A DNA stretch of 64,000 nt, taken from Paenibacillus_AR sp051594765. GTDB taxonomy: Bacteria; Bacillota; Bacilli; Paenibacillales; NBRC-103111. Shown in pieces: positions 34,085-41,789 of this stretch (position 1 is its first letter; every line of letters begins with the position of its first letter). Both the position numbers and the translations under genes were made by a program. Where the stretch lies: positions 1 to 64,000 of the forward strand of contig NZ_JBPPGJ010000007.1 in NCBI RefSeq assembly GCF_051594765.1, given 5' to 3'. Below the pieces are notes generated by a model, which worked only from the letters and a program-made list of their open reading frames with translations, was not told the origin of the DNA and ran no database searches.

Positions 34085-34160
34085 GACCAACCTCCAAATG
34101 GCAAAATAGCATACAAGGACAACCAGAACGGCAATTTCTTTTTGCGGTTGGCGGGTCTAT

Positions 34161-34174
34161 ACTACAATTGTAGT
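34161..34174. promoter_or_regulatory. Perfect palindrome in the araC-oxidoreductase gap
   Basis: ACTACAATTGTAGT is a 14-bp perfect palindrome, overlapping a possible -10 box (TATACT at 34159-34164) of the plus-strand operon. Candidate operator; which protein binds is unknown. Confidence 0.45.
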
Positions 34175-34224
34175 CGGAACAAGACATCTTTTAAAGTGGG
34201 ATTCAAAAGGAGGAGCTTCATTCC

Positions 34225-35310
34225 ATGGCACAAAAGCTGAAAGTAGCGATTATCGGCTGCGGCGGGATCGCCAACGGCAAACACCTGCCCGCACTTGCGA
34301 AGCGAGACGACATCCTGGAGCTGGCCGCGTTCTGCGATATTATTCCGGAGAGGGCCGAGAAGGCAAAGGCCGAATACGGCACGGAGGAATCCCTTGTCGT
34401 CGCGAATTACAAGGAGCTTCTTGACAACGCTTCCATTGATGTGGTGCATGTCTGTACGCCGAACGATTCCCATGCGGAAATCACCATCGCCTTCCTGGAG
34501 GCCGGCAAGCATGTCATGAGCGAGAAGCCCATGGCCAAGACAGCCGAAGCCGCCCGCCGCATGCTGGAGACAGCTGAACGCACCGGAAAGCTCCTGACTG
34601 TCGGCTACAACAACCGGTTCCGTCCGGACAGCCTGTACCTGAAGACCATCTGCGAGCAGGGCGATCTGGGTGAGATCTACTTCGCCAAGGCCCATGCCCT
34701 CCGCCGCCGCGCCGTCCCAACCTGGGGCGTATTCCTCGACGAAGAGAAGCAAGGCGGAGGCCCGCTTATCGATATCGGCACCCACGCGCTGGACCTGACC
34801 CTATGGCTTATGAACAACTACGAGCCGAAGGTGGTTCTGGGCAGCTCCTTCCGCAAGCTGGCGCAGCGTGAGAACGCCGCCAACGCCTGGGGTCCGTGGG
34901 ATCCGAAGGAATTCACCGTGGAAGATTCCGCATTCGGCATGATCACCATGAAGAACGGCGCTACCGTTTATCTGGAATCGAGCTGGGCGCTTAATATCCG
35001 CAAATCCGGCGAAGCCATCGTCACGCTTTGTGGCACCGAAGCCGGAGCCGATATGTGGGATGGCCTCTACATCAACGGCGAGAAGCACTCCAAGCAATAT
35101 GTGGAGGAGATCCAGCTGGGAGCAGGCGGCGTGGCTTTCTACGAAGGCAAGAGTGAGAACAATGTGGACGTAGAGATGCGCTGCTGGTATGACTCCATCC
35201 TGAAGGGCTCTCCGTTGGTGGTTACACCGAAGCAGGCGCTGGTCGTATCCGAGATTCTCGAAGCAATCTATGAGTCCTCCAACACCGGGAAGGCTGTGAG
35301 CTTCGAATGA
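34225..35310 (+). CDS. Gfo/Idh/MocA family oxidoreductase
   Basis: 361 aa, AGGAGG upstream. A Rossmann NAD(P) site at the N-terminus (VAIIGCGGIANGKHLPAL, residues 6-23) and the family motif EKPMAK (about residues 97-102) containing the catalytic-region Lys-Pro. The C-terminal domain has GGGPLIDIGTHALDLTLWLM. Such enzymes oxidise or reduce sugars, inositols or their derivatives; the substrate cannot be read. It overlaps the next gene by four bases (ATGA), so the two are co-translated. The AraC gene diverges 140 bases upstream. Confidence 0.9.
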   Translation: MAQKLKVAIIGCGGIANGKHLPALAKRDDILELAAFCDIIPERAEKAKAEYGTEESLVVANYKELLDNASIDVVHVCTPNDSHAEITIAFLEAGKHVMSEKPMAKTAEAARRMLETAERTGKLLTVGYNNRFRPDSLYLKTICEQGDLGEIYFAKAHALRRRAVPTWGVFLDEEKQGGGPLIDIGTHALDLTLWLMNNYEPKVVLGSSFRKLAQRENAANAWGPWDPKEFTVEDSAFGMITMKNGATVYLESSWALNIRKSGEAIVTLCGTEAGADMWDGLYINGEKHSKQYVEEIQLGAGGVAFYEGKSENNVDVEMRCWYDSILKGSPLVVTPKQALVVSEILEAIYESSNTGKAVSFE

Positions 35311-36098
35311 TGAAGCTGGGAATCATCGCCGAATGCAAGGTGGAGAGCTTCGAAACCGCCCAAGCCAAGGGACTGGAGTTCGTCGAGTTCTGCATCAATG
35401 TGGGGCAAGATCCGGCCATCCTGAGAGATCAGATTCCCGCATTCAAGGAAGCGATCGCCCGGACCGGCGTCACCGTCGGCTCCATCGGGCGATGGGGCTC
35501 CAACCGCATTGCGGAGGACGGCTCCCTGGTGGAGGAGGAGCTTCAAGCCTCCTATCGGCTGATCGATGCGGCTGCGGAGCTGGGCTGCCCCAACTTCGTC
35601 TGCGGCGTCAACTACGTGGAAGGCCTGTCATTCTATCAGAACTGTACCTCCGCCATCGCTTACTTCTCCACCCTCATCGGGTATGCTTCCGCCAAGGGCG
35701 TGACCGTGTCGGTCTACAACTGCCGCTGGAATAACTACGTGCACAGTCCGGACACCTGGAGGATCATCGCGGGCCATCTGCCGGAACTCGGGATCAAGTA
35801 CGATCCGTCCCACTCCCGTTATGACGGCGGCGATTATCTCCAGGAGATGAAGGAATGGGGACATCGCTTCAAGCACGTTCACATCAAGGGCTCTGTACGC
35901 ATCGGAGGCGAGCGCTTCGACGATCCGCCCGCCGGTCTGGACCAGACGGATTGGGGCACGTTCATGTCCATTCTATACGCCAAGGGCTACGACGGAACAC
36001 TCAGCATCGAGCCTCATTCCAAGACTTGGTCGGGGGAGCTTGGCGATAAGGGCGTTCAGTTCACGATCGATTATATGAAGAAGCTGCTGTTCCGATAA
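35307..36098 (+). CDS. Sugar phosphate isomerase/epimerase (AP-endonuclease-2-like TIM barrel)
   Basis: 263 aa. The xylose isomerase-like barrel shows the metal ligands expected of the family: Glu in GLEFVEFCINVG, Asp-His in IKYDPSHSRYDGGD, His in KHVHIKGSVRIGG and the C-terminal Glu in GTLSIEPHSKTW. It likely isomerises or epimerises the product or substrate of the co-translated oxidoreductase, giving a two-step sugar pathway under the AraC regulator. Two adjacent ATG codons (35307, 35310) could start it. Confidence 0.87.
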   Translation: MMKLGIIAECKVESFETAQAKGLEFVEFCINVGQDPAILRDQIPAFKEAIARTGVTVGSIGRWGSNRIAEDGSLVEEELQASYRLIDAAAELGCPNFVCGVNYVEGLSFYQNCTSAIAYFSTLIGYASAKGVTVSVYNCRWNNYVHSPDTWRIIAGHLPELGIKYDPSHSRYDGGDYLQEMKEWGHRFKHVHIKGSVRIGGERFDDPPAGLDQTDWGTFMSILYAKGYDGTLSIEPHSKTWSGELGDKGVQFTIDYMKKLLFR

Positions 36099-36122
36099 AG
36101 TCTCTTATATCCAAATTTTCCG

Positions 36123-36151
36123 TTGTAAACGGAGGATGGTACGGGTACAAT
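36123..36151 (+). promoter_or_regulatory. Promoter of the structured RNA
   Basis: TTGTAA, 17-bp spacer, TACAAT, with a start predicted near 36158. It lies 25 bases after the isomerase stop. Confidence 0.6.
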
Positions 36152-36157
36152 AGAGGG

Positions 36158-36419
36158 GAATAAGTGTTTCGAGGAGATGGATGTATGTCCGGGGTCGTTC
36201 TTAACTAAGCGAATTTCATATTCCGATTGCTTGGATAGGCCGTTTGAGCTTGCCGTTGTTTTCCTTGTCAAGACGAGGGGGTACGGTACGCTTCTATGAC
36301 GATGCCTCACTCCGGGTAGCGGTATGATTTCCGGTTAAGAACATACGGACCCTGATCCATATCCGAGGCAGCCTGCTTCGAAGGATGAATCAAGCCGTGC
36401 TCTTGCGCACGGCTTTTTT
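36158..36419 (+). ncRNA. Structured non-coding RNA candidate (6S-like long hairpin)
   Basis: A 430-base gap without a convincing ORF holds a promoter, a foldable region and a terminator. Nested pairings run from outside in: ATGGAT (36177-36182)/ATCCAT, GGGTC/GACCC, a perfect 9-bp GTTCTTAAC/GTTAAGAAC, TCATA/TATGA with CCG/CGG, then an open region of about 25-30 bases per side, then an apical stem GCCGT...CCTTGT-CAAG-ACGAGG...ACGGT. A long helix interrupted by a central bubble is the 6S RNA layout, which titrates the housekeeping polymerase. Size (about 260 nt with the terminator) is above the usual 180-200. There is no T-box sequence. The existence of a structured RNA is better supported than its 6S identity. 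Confidence 0.5.
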
Positions 36420-36423
36420 GTTT
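36392..36423 (+). terminator. Terminator of the structured RNA
   Basis: AAGCCGTGC-TCTTGC-GCACGGCTT followed by TTTTTGTTTT. Confidence 0.92.
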
Positions 36424-36527
36424 TATCCTTCCGCACGACAGGTTTGCCCGGTGTATACGAGCAGAGGACGGATGGCCGTTCTCTGCTTTTTGGCGTTTCC
36501 ACTAATATATTGCGGAGGGATTCGAAC

Positions 36528-38474
36528 ATGATGAAAGAAAGCATGCTGCTGCGTTTGGAATATCACAAGGTTACGGCCAGATTAGCCGAATACACGGTGT
36601 CGGACATCGGAAGAAGAACGGCGGAGGGCTTGACGCCCTCCAGCATGCCCGGCCAGATCCAAGCGCGCTTGGATGAAGCGGAGGAAGCCTTGGATCTCTA
36701 TCACAGAAGCAGCAGCATTCCGCTTCCTTCCATGGAGGGTATGGAGTGGGTGCTGGGCCATCTAGGCAAGGGGTATGTGCTGGCGGAGAACGATTTCGCC
36801 TCGGTGCTGACCTTTCTCCGGTCCGTGTCGCAGCTGAAACGGTTTATGTCCCGATGGGAGAGCGTCTCCCCCAGCGTCAGCCTGTATGCCCGCTCGCTTC
36901 GGGATTACAGCAGCCTGGCGGAGGAGCTGGAGCGCTCGATCCGCAACGGACGCGTGGCCGATGCGGCAAGCCCGGAGCTGTCTAAGGTGCGCAAGATGAT
37001 TATGGTCCAGGAGGAACGCCTGAAGAAGAAGCTGGATTCCATCCTGAACAAGCACAAGAAGCTGCTGCAGGAGACCATCATCAGCCAGCGCAACGGCCGT
37101 TACGTCATCCCCGTGAAGAAGGAACACCGGAAGCTGCTTCCCGGTACGGTGCTGGATGAGTCGTCCAGCGGGCAGACCGTATTCATCGAGCCGGCGGAGC
37201 TGGCGGTTGTCCAAACAGAGATGAACGAGCTCCGGTTCCAGGAGAGCATGGAGGAGCAGAAGGTGCTGGCCCGTTTGACCGAGCTGGTGGAGCAAGAGGA
37301 ATATGCCATACGGTCGGACATGGAGACGGTGGGCCATTACGACTTCCTGTTCGCCAAAGCCAAGCTGGCAACGGACATGGGCGCCCGCTCCGTACGTCTG
37401 AACGAAGAGGGACGGATCGTCATCCGGCAGGGGAGGCACCCCCTTCTCGGAAGCAAAATGGTGCCGCTGGATTTTGCCATCGGTGGTGATTGCAGGGCAC
37501 TGATGATTACCGGCCCCAATACGGGGGGCAAAACGGTGGCGCTGAAGACCGTGGGTCTCCTGACCCTGATGGTCCAATCCGGCATGCTGGTTCCCGTACA
37601 GGAAGGCAGCGAGTTCTCCGTCTTCCGGGCGGTGGAGGCGGATATCGGCGACGGCCAGAGCCTGGAGCATTCGCTCAGCACCTTCTCGGCCCATGTGAAG
37701 CAGCTCATCACCATATTGGGTGAGGCGGACGCGGGCACCTTGATTCTGCTCGACGAGCTGGCTACGGGAACCGATCCGGGGGAGGGCATCGGACTGTCCA
37801 TCGCCGTGCTCGAGGAGCTGTACCGCCGCGGCGCCACCATTATCGCCACTACTCATTACAATGAGATCAAGGATTTCGCCGCCGTGACACCGGGCTTCCG
37901 GAATGCCCGGATGGAATTCGATACGGAGACGCTGTCCCCGTTATACCGCCTGACCATCGGAGAAGCGGGCTCCAGCTATGCGTTCCAGATCGCGCTGAAG
38001 CTGGGGATGGACCCGGCCGTCATTGAGCGGTCGAAGGAGATCACAGGGGCCAAAGCCCGGAACACGGACGTCTTCCAGGTCCCCCCGCCGTCCACCGCAC
38101 CCGGCACCCTGCAGAAGAGGACGCAGCCCGGCCGGAAGGACGGTAGTCCGAAGCGGGAGCAGGAGAAGGAGCGGATGCAGCAGGAATTCGCGGTCGGGGA
38201 CAGCGTATGGATTCATCCGCTGAAGCGGGCCGGCATCGTGTACCGTGCCGCCGACGAGAAGGGAATGGTCGTCGTGCAGGTGAAGAAGGAGAAGCTGGTG
38301 TTCAACCGGAAGCGGCTCGCCCCCTATATTCCGAAGGAGGAGCTGTACCCCGGAGCGGACTATGATCTGGATATCGTCTTCGAAAGCGTGGATGTCCGGA
38401 AGGCCAGAAAGCAGATGGGCAAGAGACATGTAGAGGGGCTGCAGATCGAGCAAAACTTTTCGATTGACGAGTGA
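36528..38474 (+). CDS. MutS2-like ATPase lacking the Smr nuclease domain
   Basis: 648 aa from the ATG at 36528, nine bases after GGAGGG. It follows MutS2: N-terminal helical core, a coiled-coil clamp (about residues 140-260), then the ABC ATPase with Walker A GPNTGGKT (about 327-334), DGQSLEHSLSTFSAHVKQL and Walker B LILLDELATGTDP (about 404-416). After the ATPase come a Pro/Lys-rich linker, a KOW-like segment (VGDSVWIHPLKRAGIVYRA) and an end near residue 648. Canonical MutS2 is about 780 aa and closes with an Smr nuclease domain, absent here. It may act in recombination control or ribosome rescue without cutting; that is inference. Confidence 0.85.
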   Translation: MMKESMLLRLEYHKVTARLAEYTVSDIGRRTAEGLTPSSMPGQIQARLDEAEEALDLYHRSSSIPLPSMEGMEWVLGHLGKGYVLAENDFASVLTFLRSVSQLKRFMSRWESVSPSVSLYARSLRDYSSLAEELERSIRNGRVADAASPELSKVRKMIMVQEERLKKKLDSILNKHKKLLQETIISQRNGRYVIPVKKEHRKLLPGTVLDESSSGQTVFIEPAELAVVQTEMNELRFQESMEEQKVLARLTELVEQEEYAIRSDMETVGHYDFLFAKAKLATDMGARSVRLNEEGRIVIRQGRHPLLGSKMVPLDFAIGGDCRALMITGPNTGGKTVALKTVGLLTLMVQSGMLVPVQEGSEFSVFRAVEADIGDGQSLEHSLSTFSAHVKQLITILGEADAGTLILLDELATGTDPGEGIGLSIAVLEELYRRGATIIATTHYNEIKDFAAVTPGFRNARMEFDTETLSPLYRLTIGEAGSSYAFQIALKLGMDPAVIERSKEITGAKARNTDVFQVPPPSTAPGTLQKRTQPGRKDGSPKREQEKERMQQEFAVGDSVWIHPLKRAGIVYRAADEKGMVVVQVKKEKLVFNRKRLAPYIPKEELYPGADYDLDIVFESVDVRKARKQMGKRHVEGLQIEQNFSIDE

Positions 38475-38562
38475 CATTCATCACAGATAACGAATCTTGG
38501 GCCATCGTATACTGACTTCGAAATTATTTTCCGATGCTGGGAATTTTTCGGGGGGTGTGGGC

Positions 38563-38736
38563 TTGCAGGAACGGGATCTTTATTACAAGCTAGAATTGCT
38601 TACAGACAAGCTCCACCGGATTGTGGATGAGAAGAAGGGAAACCTGCGCGACCCCGGCGTCCTGGAGGTCAGCCAAGAGATGGACCGGCTGATCGTCTCC
38701 ATCCAGAAGAGCCGCTTGCAGCTTCTGAAGCCCTGA
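38563..38736 (+). CDS. Spo0E-like aspartyl-phosphate phosphatase
   Basis: 57 aa from the TTG at 38563 (GGGGGGTG upstream; an in-frame GTG at 38557 is an alternative). Two helices, LYYKLELLTDKLHRIVDEKK and DPGVLEVSQEMDRLIVSIQK, match the Spo0E family, including the SQELD-type signature, here SQEMD. Members dephosphorylate Spo0A-P and so hold back sporulation. Spo0A regulation by this gene is inferred from family. The stem-loop spacing and size are normal for the family. Confidence 0.75.
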   Translation: MQERDLYYKLELLTDKLHRIVDEKKGNLRDPGVLEVSQEMDRLIVSIQKSRLQLLKP

Positions 38737-38816
38737 AGTGCCCATGATCCGGTTCCCCCTGCGCCCGCTGCGGCATACGATGTAGGGTCATACCATATAG
38801 ACGGGAGACCTGCCGG

Positions 38817-38894
38817 ATGGAAGCCTGCCGCTTGCCTTTATTGGTGTTGGTTTTGTTTGTTTTGTTGGTGCTGGTTCTTATACTGTGGATGTAG
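38817..38894 (+). CDS. 25-aa hydrophobic microprotein
   Basis: An ATG preceded by GGGAGA opens a 25-codon frame ending in TAG. After a short head (MEACRLP) nearly all residues are Leu, Val, Phe or Ile, ending ILWM: one membrane helix. It has its own strong terminator 12 bases after the stop, which argues for a real short transcript. It resembles the small YjcZ-type or SpoVM-sized sporulation membrane peptides in size and place but no family is assigned. A CATACCATA sequence about 28 bases upstream is like the -10 of mother-cell sigma factors, though no matching -35 was found. Confidence 0.5.
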   Translation: MEACRLPLLVLVLFVLLVLVLILWM

Positions 38895-38906
38895 CTGCAG
38901 CTTCGG

Positions 38907-38936
38907 CAGCCCGGGTAACCGGGCTGTTTCTTTTTT
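38907..38936 (+). terminator. Terminator after the microprotein
   Basis: CAGCCCGG-GTAA-CCGGGCTG followed by TTTCTTTTTT. Confidence 0.92.
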
Positions 38937-39010
38937 GGTATTCATAAATCTTGAAGCGGCTGTAAACAATTAGTGAAACAGCATCTGTACAGAAAGGGAG
39001 TAACGCTACA

Positions 39011-39736
39011 GTGCCGGACTGGGGATATATGGCCGTTCGGGCTCTCGGCTCGATCACGTTTCTGTTTGTCTTGACTAGAATCCTCGGGAAGAAGCAGATC
39101 TCTCAGCTCACGTTCTTCGAGTATGTCACCGGCATCGTCATCGGCGATTTGGCGGGCTTCATGTCCACGGATCTGGAGAATAACTACTGGCATGGAGTTA
39201 CCGCCATGCTGGTCTGGTTTATTGTGCCGCTGGCTGCTGAGAAGCTGGCCATGAAGAGCAGACGGGTCCGGGGCTGGCTGGAGGGACGCGGGACGGTAGT
39301 GATCCAGGACGGAAGGGTGCTGGAACGCAATCTCGGGAAGGAGCGGTATACTGCAGACGAGCTGCTGGAGCAATTGCGGACGAAGGGGGTCTTCAACCCC
39401 GCAGATGTGGAATTTGCCATTCTCGAGGCAAGCGGAGAGCTAAGCGTCCTCTTGAAGGATGAGAGACAGCCGTTGACTCCTGCCTCCCTCGGTATGAAGC
39501 CCGGCCGCAAGAAACCCCCGCAAGCGGTTATGATGGACGGGGAAGTGCTGGAAGATGGGCTTGAATACCTGAATCTGGATCGCACCTGGCTGATGAGGGA
39601 ACTGGAGAAGCGGCAGTTTGTGCCAGGTCAAATCTTCCTGGCCGTAGCGGACCAGGACGGCGGCTTGTATATCGATGTATACCGGGATCAAGTGCCTCCC
39701 CGGAAGCGTCGGCGGCTTCGCAAAAACAACTGGTGA
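39011..39736 (+). CDS. DUF421 (YetF/YrbG-like) membrane protein
   Basis: 241 aa, GTG start at 39011 with GGGAG upstream. Two or three N-terminal membrane helices (residues about 8-25, 38-52 and 60-78) with TRILGKKQISQLTFFEYVTG are followed by the cytoplasmic YetF-type domain with GWLEGRGTVVIQDGRVLE, KGVFNPADVEFAILEASGEL and a basic C-terminus (PPRKRRRLRKNN). DUF421 proteins occur with spoVA genes in the mobile spoVA-2mob operon, where one (2Duf) raises spore heat resistance. Here the gene is 15 bases upstream of spoVAC and is probably the first of that operon. Confidence 0.87.
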   Translation: MPDWGYMAVRALGSITFLFVLTRILGKKQISQLTFFEYVTGIVIGDLAGFMSTDLENNYWHGVTAMLVWFIVPLAAEKLAMKSRRVRGWLEGRGTVVIQDGRVLERNLGKERYTADELLEQLRTKGVFNPADVEFAILEASGELSVLLKDERQPLTPASLGMKPGRKKPPQAVMMDGEVLEDGLEYLNLDRTWLMRELEKRQFVPGQIFLAVADQDGGLYIDVYRDQVPPRKRRRLRKNNW

Positions 39737-39751
39737 AAGGAGCGGGGAGTC

Positions 39752-40222
39752 TTGGGAAACGGGAATGGATCGGGCAAAAAGCAGCAGCGGGAATACCAGA
39801 AGCTGGCGAAGGAAATGGAGCCGAAACGGCCGGTTTTGCGCAATTGTTTGGTCGCTTTTGTGGTGGGAGGCCTCATCTGCATCTTGGGTCAAGCTTTGAT
39901 GGAGCTGTTTATTCGCATCTTTCATTTCAGTGAGAAGACGGCCGGCAATCCTACGGTAACCACCTTGATCTTGATCTCGGTGATTCTGACGAGCCTAGGC
40001 GTCTACGATAATATCGCCCAGAAGGCGGGGGCCGGTACGGGGGTTCCGGTTACGGGCTTCGCCAATTCCATGTGCTCCGCAGCGCTGGAGCACCGGAGCG
40101 AGGGCTTGGTGCTGGGCGTCGGGGGCAATATGTTCAAGCTGGCCGGGTCCGTGCTGGTATTCGGTACCGTTGCTGCGTTTTTTGTAGGCTTGCTGCATTG
40201 GATCTTTACTTACGGAGGGTGA
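39752..40222 (+). CDS. spoVAC: Stage V sporulation protein AC
   Basis: 156 aa, TTG start at 39752. A basic head (GKKQQREYQKL) precedes membrane helices around residues 30-50, 65-85 and 125-150, with the family sequence GVPVTGFANSMCSAALEHRS between the second and third. SpoVAC is the inner-membrane, mechanosensitive channel part of the SpoVA system, which moves dipicolinic acid into the forespore and releases it at germination. It is followed six bases later by spoVAD. Confidence 0.95.
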   Translation: MGNGNGSGKKQQREYQKLAKEMEPKRPVLRNCLVAFVVGGLICILGQALMELFIRIFHFSEKTAGNPTVTTLILISVILTSLGVYDNIAQKAGAGTGVPVTGFANSMCSAALEHRSEGLVLGVGGNMFKLAGSVLVFGTVAAFFVGLLHWIFTYGG

Positions 40223-40228
40223 TGCGGG

Positions 40229-41242
40229 ATGCTGGTGGGACGCCAGAGCTGGAGCTTTGACCGGGGCCCTGTAATTCTCGGGGCAGCTGCCGTGGTCGGT
40301 CCGGAGGAAGGAAAAGGGCCTCTCGGACAGGATTTCGATATCGTGCATGACACCATGGAGATCGGCGAGAAAACCTGGGAGAAAGCGGAGAAGAAGCTGA
40401 TGCTCGACGCAGCTGACGAAGCGGTAAGGAAATCTGGAGTGGATCGGGATTTCATCAACTTCTATGTCGGCGGGGACCTCCTGAACCAGATCATCAGCAA
40501 CAGCTTCGCGGCGCGCACATTGGGGATTCCTTACTTCGGCATCTTCGGGGCATGTTCCACCTCCATGGAGGGACTCGCCTTAGCCTCCATGATGGTCCAT
40601 AAGGGCGCGGCCCGGCATGTCCTTGCGGGTACCTGCAGCCATAACTGCACGGCGGAGAAGCAGTTCCGCTATCCGACGGAGTATGGGTCCCAGAAGCCCC
40701 CCTCGGCGCAGTATACGGTAACGGGGGCGGGTGCGGCGGTCATCGGCACGGAGGGGGACGGGCCCCGGGTCGTACGGGCGACGATCGGCCGGATCGTCGA
40801 CTTGGGAATCAAGGACCCTTTCAATATGGGGGCCGCCATGGCTCCTGCTGCTGTGGACACGATCATGACCCATTGCCGGGATTTCGGCATCACTCCGGGG
40901 CATTATGATCTGATTGTGACCGGAGACTTGGCGGCTGTAGGGTACGACATCGCGCGGGAGCTGTTCGCCCGCCATCATTTTCCCATCGGAGAGACGGATT
41001 ACCGGGACTGCGGCCTCATGATCTTCGACCGGGAGAGGCAGTCCGTTCAAGCCGGCGGGAGCGGGTGCGGGTGTTCAGCCACCGTCACCTATGGCCCTCT
41101 GCTGCGCAGGCTGCAGGCCGGAGAACTGAAGCGGATCCTGGTTGTGGCGACCGGGGCGCTATTGTCGCCCATCTCCTTCCAGCAAGGAGAGAGCATCCCG
41201 GGCATCGCCCATGCGGTGGCCATTGAGAGCGGGAGGGGGTGA
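40229..41242 (+). CDS. spoVAD: Stage V sporulation protein AD
   Basis: 337 aa, ATG with GGAGGGTG upstream. The thiolase-like fold is visible: FGACSTSMEGLALASMM near residues 109-125, SHNCTAEKQFRYPTEYG near 136-152 and CGCSATV near the C-terminus. SpoVAD binds dipicolinic acid at the outer face of the spore inner membrane and does not act as a thiolase. Full length (family about 338). Part of the DUF421-spoVAC-spoVAD-spoVAEb operon. Confidence 0.97.
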   Translation: MLVGRQSWSFDRGPVILGAAAVVGPEEGKGPLGQDFDIVHDTMEIGEKTWEKAEKKLMLDAADEAVRKSGVDRDFINFYVGGDLLNQIISNSFAARTLGIPYFGIFGACSTSMEGLALASMMVHKGAARHVLAGTCSHNCTAEKQFRYPTEYGSQKPPSAQYTVTGAGAAVIGTEGDGPRVVRATIGRIVDLGIKDPFNMGAAMAPAAVDTIMTHCRDFGITPGHYDLIVTGDLAAVGYDIARELFARHHFPIGETDYRDCGLMIFDRERQSVQAGGSGCGCSATVTYGPLLRRLQAGELKRILVVATGALLSPISFQQGESIPGIAHAVAIESGRG

Positions 41243-41246
41243 GAAC

Positions 41247-41609
41247 GTGGATACCGTCATGATGTTCGTAAAGGCCTTTCTTGTCGGCGGCGCCATCTGT
41301 GTCATCGGCCAGCTCATGATGGACGTGCTGAAGCTGACGCCGGCTCATACGATGAGCACCCTGGTGGTAGTCGGTGCGCTGATCGACGGCTTGGGCTGGT
41401 ACGATCCGCTCATCACCTTCGCGGGTGCTGGGGCAACCGTGCCGATTACGAGCTTCGGCAATGCGTTGACCCATGGGGCTCTGGAGCATGCGGACCAGCA
41501 CGGCTTCATCGGCATCGTCATGGGCATTTTCGAAACGACCAGCGCGGGTATATCCGCCGCTATCGTCTTTTCCTTCCTGGCGGCATTGTTTTTCCGGCCC
41601 AAAGGTTGA
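41247..41609 (+). CDS. spoVAEb: Stage V sporulation protein AEb
   Basis: 120 aa from the GTG at 41247, with GGGAGGGGGTG upstream; the frame is open to 41142 within spoVAD but only this start gives the family N-terminus VDTVMMFVKAFLVGGAICVI. Three to four membrane helices, with VPITSFGNALTHGALEHA, the SpoVAC/SpoVAE family motif. It starts four bases after spoVAD ends. spoVAA, spoVAB, spoVAEa and spoVAF are not present here, so this is the minimal C-D-Eb module common in non-Bacillus spore formers. Confidence 0.93.
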   Translation: MDTVMMFVKAFLVGGAICVIGQLMMDVLKLTPAHTMSTLVVVGALIDGLGWYDPLITFAGAGATVPITSFGNALTHGALEHADQHGFIGIVMGIFETTSAGISAAIVFSFLAALFFRPKG

Positions 41610-41650
41610 TGCAGTAATATTAAACGACAAAATTCGATAATAATTGTCAT

Positions 41651-41688
41651 GAAGCCCACCCGGAAAGCAGGAGTGAGGCTTTTTTTGT
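41651..41688 (+). terminator. Terminator of the spoVA operon
   Basis: AAGCCCAC...GTGAGGCTTTTTTTG; stem imperfect, T-run clear. Confidence 0.65.
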
Positions 41689-41789
41689 CGTATACAATTA
41701 GGGAGTCGATACCGTTCTAAAAGGAGAGGATCATCATTGCTATAACGACCGAGTACCTCTTCTTTGCCGTCATTCTTGGAGTCATCTTC

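Noticed and set aside
36158..36419. T-box or other amino-acid riboswitch in the structured RNA
   Set aside because: No T-box sequence (AGGGTGGTACCGCG-like) is present, the RNA has its own terminator, and the next gene is a MutS2-like ATPase with a separate ribosome site over 100 bases away.
39011..39736. Mobile spoVA-2mob element
   Set aside because: No DUF1657 or YhcN/YlaJ-like genes and no transposon ends accompany the operon, so it looks chromosomal and not the mobile cluster.
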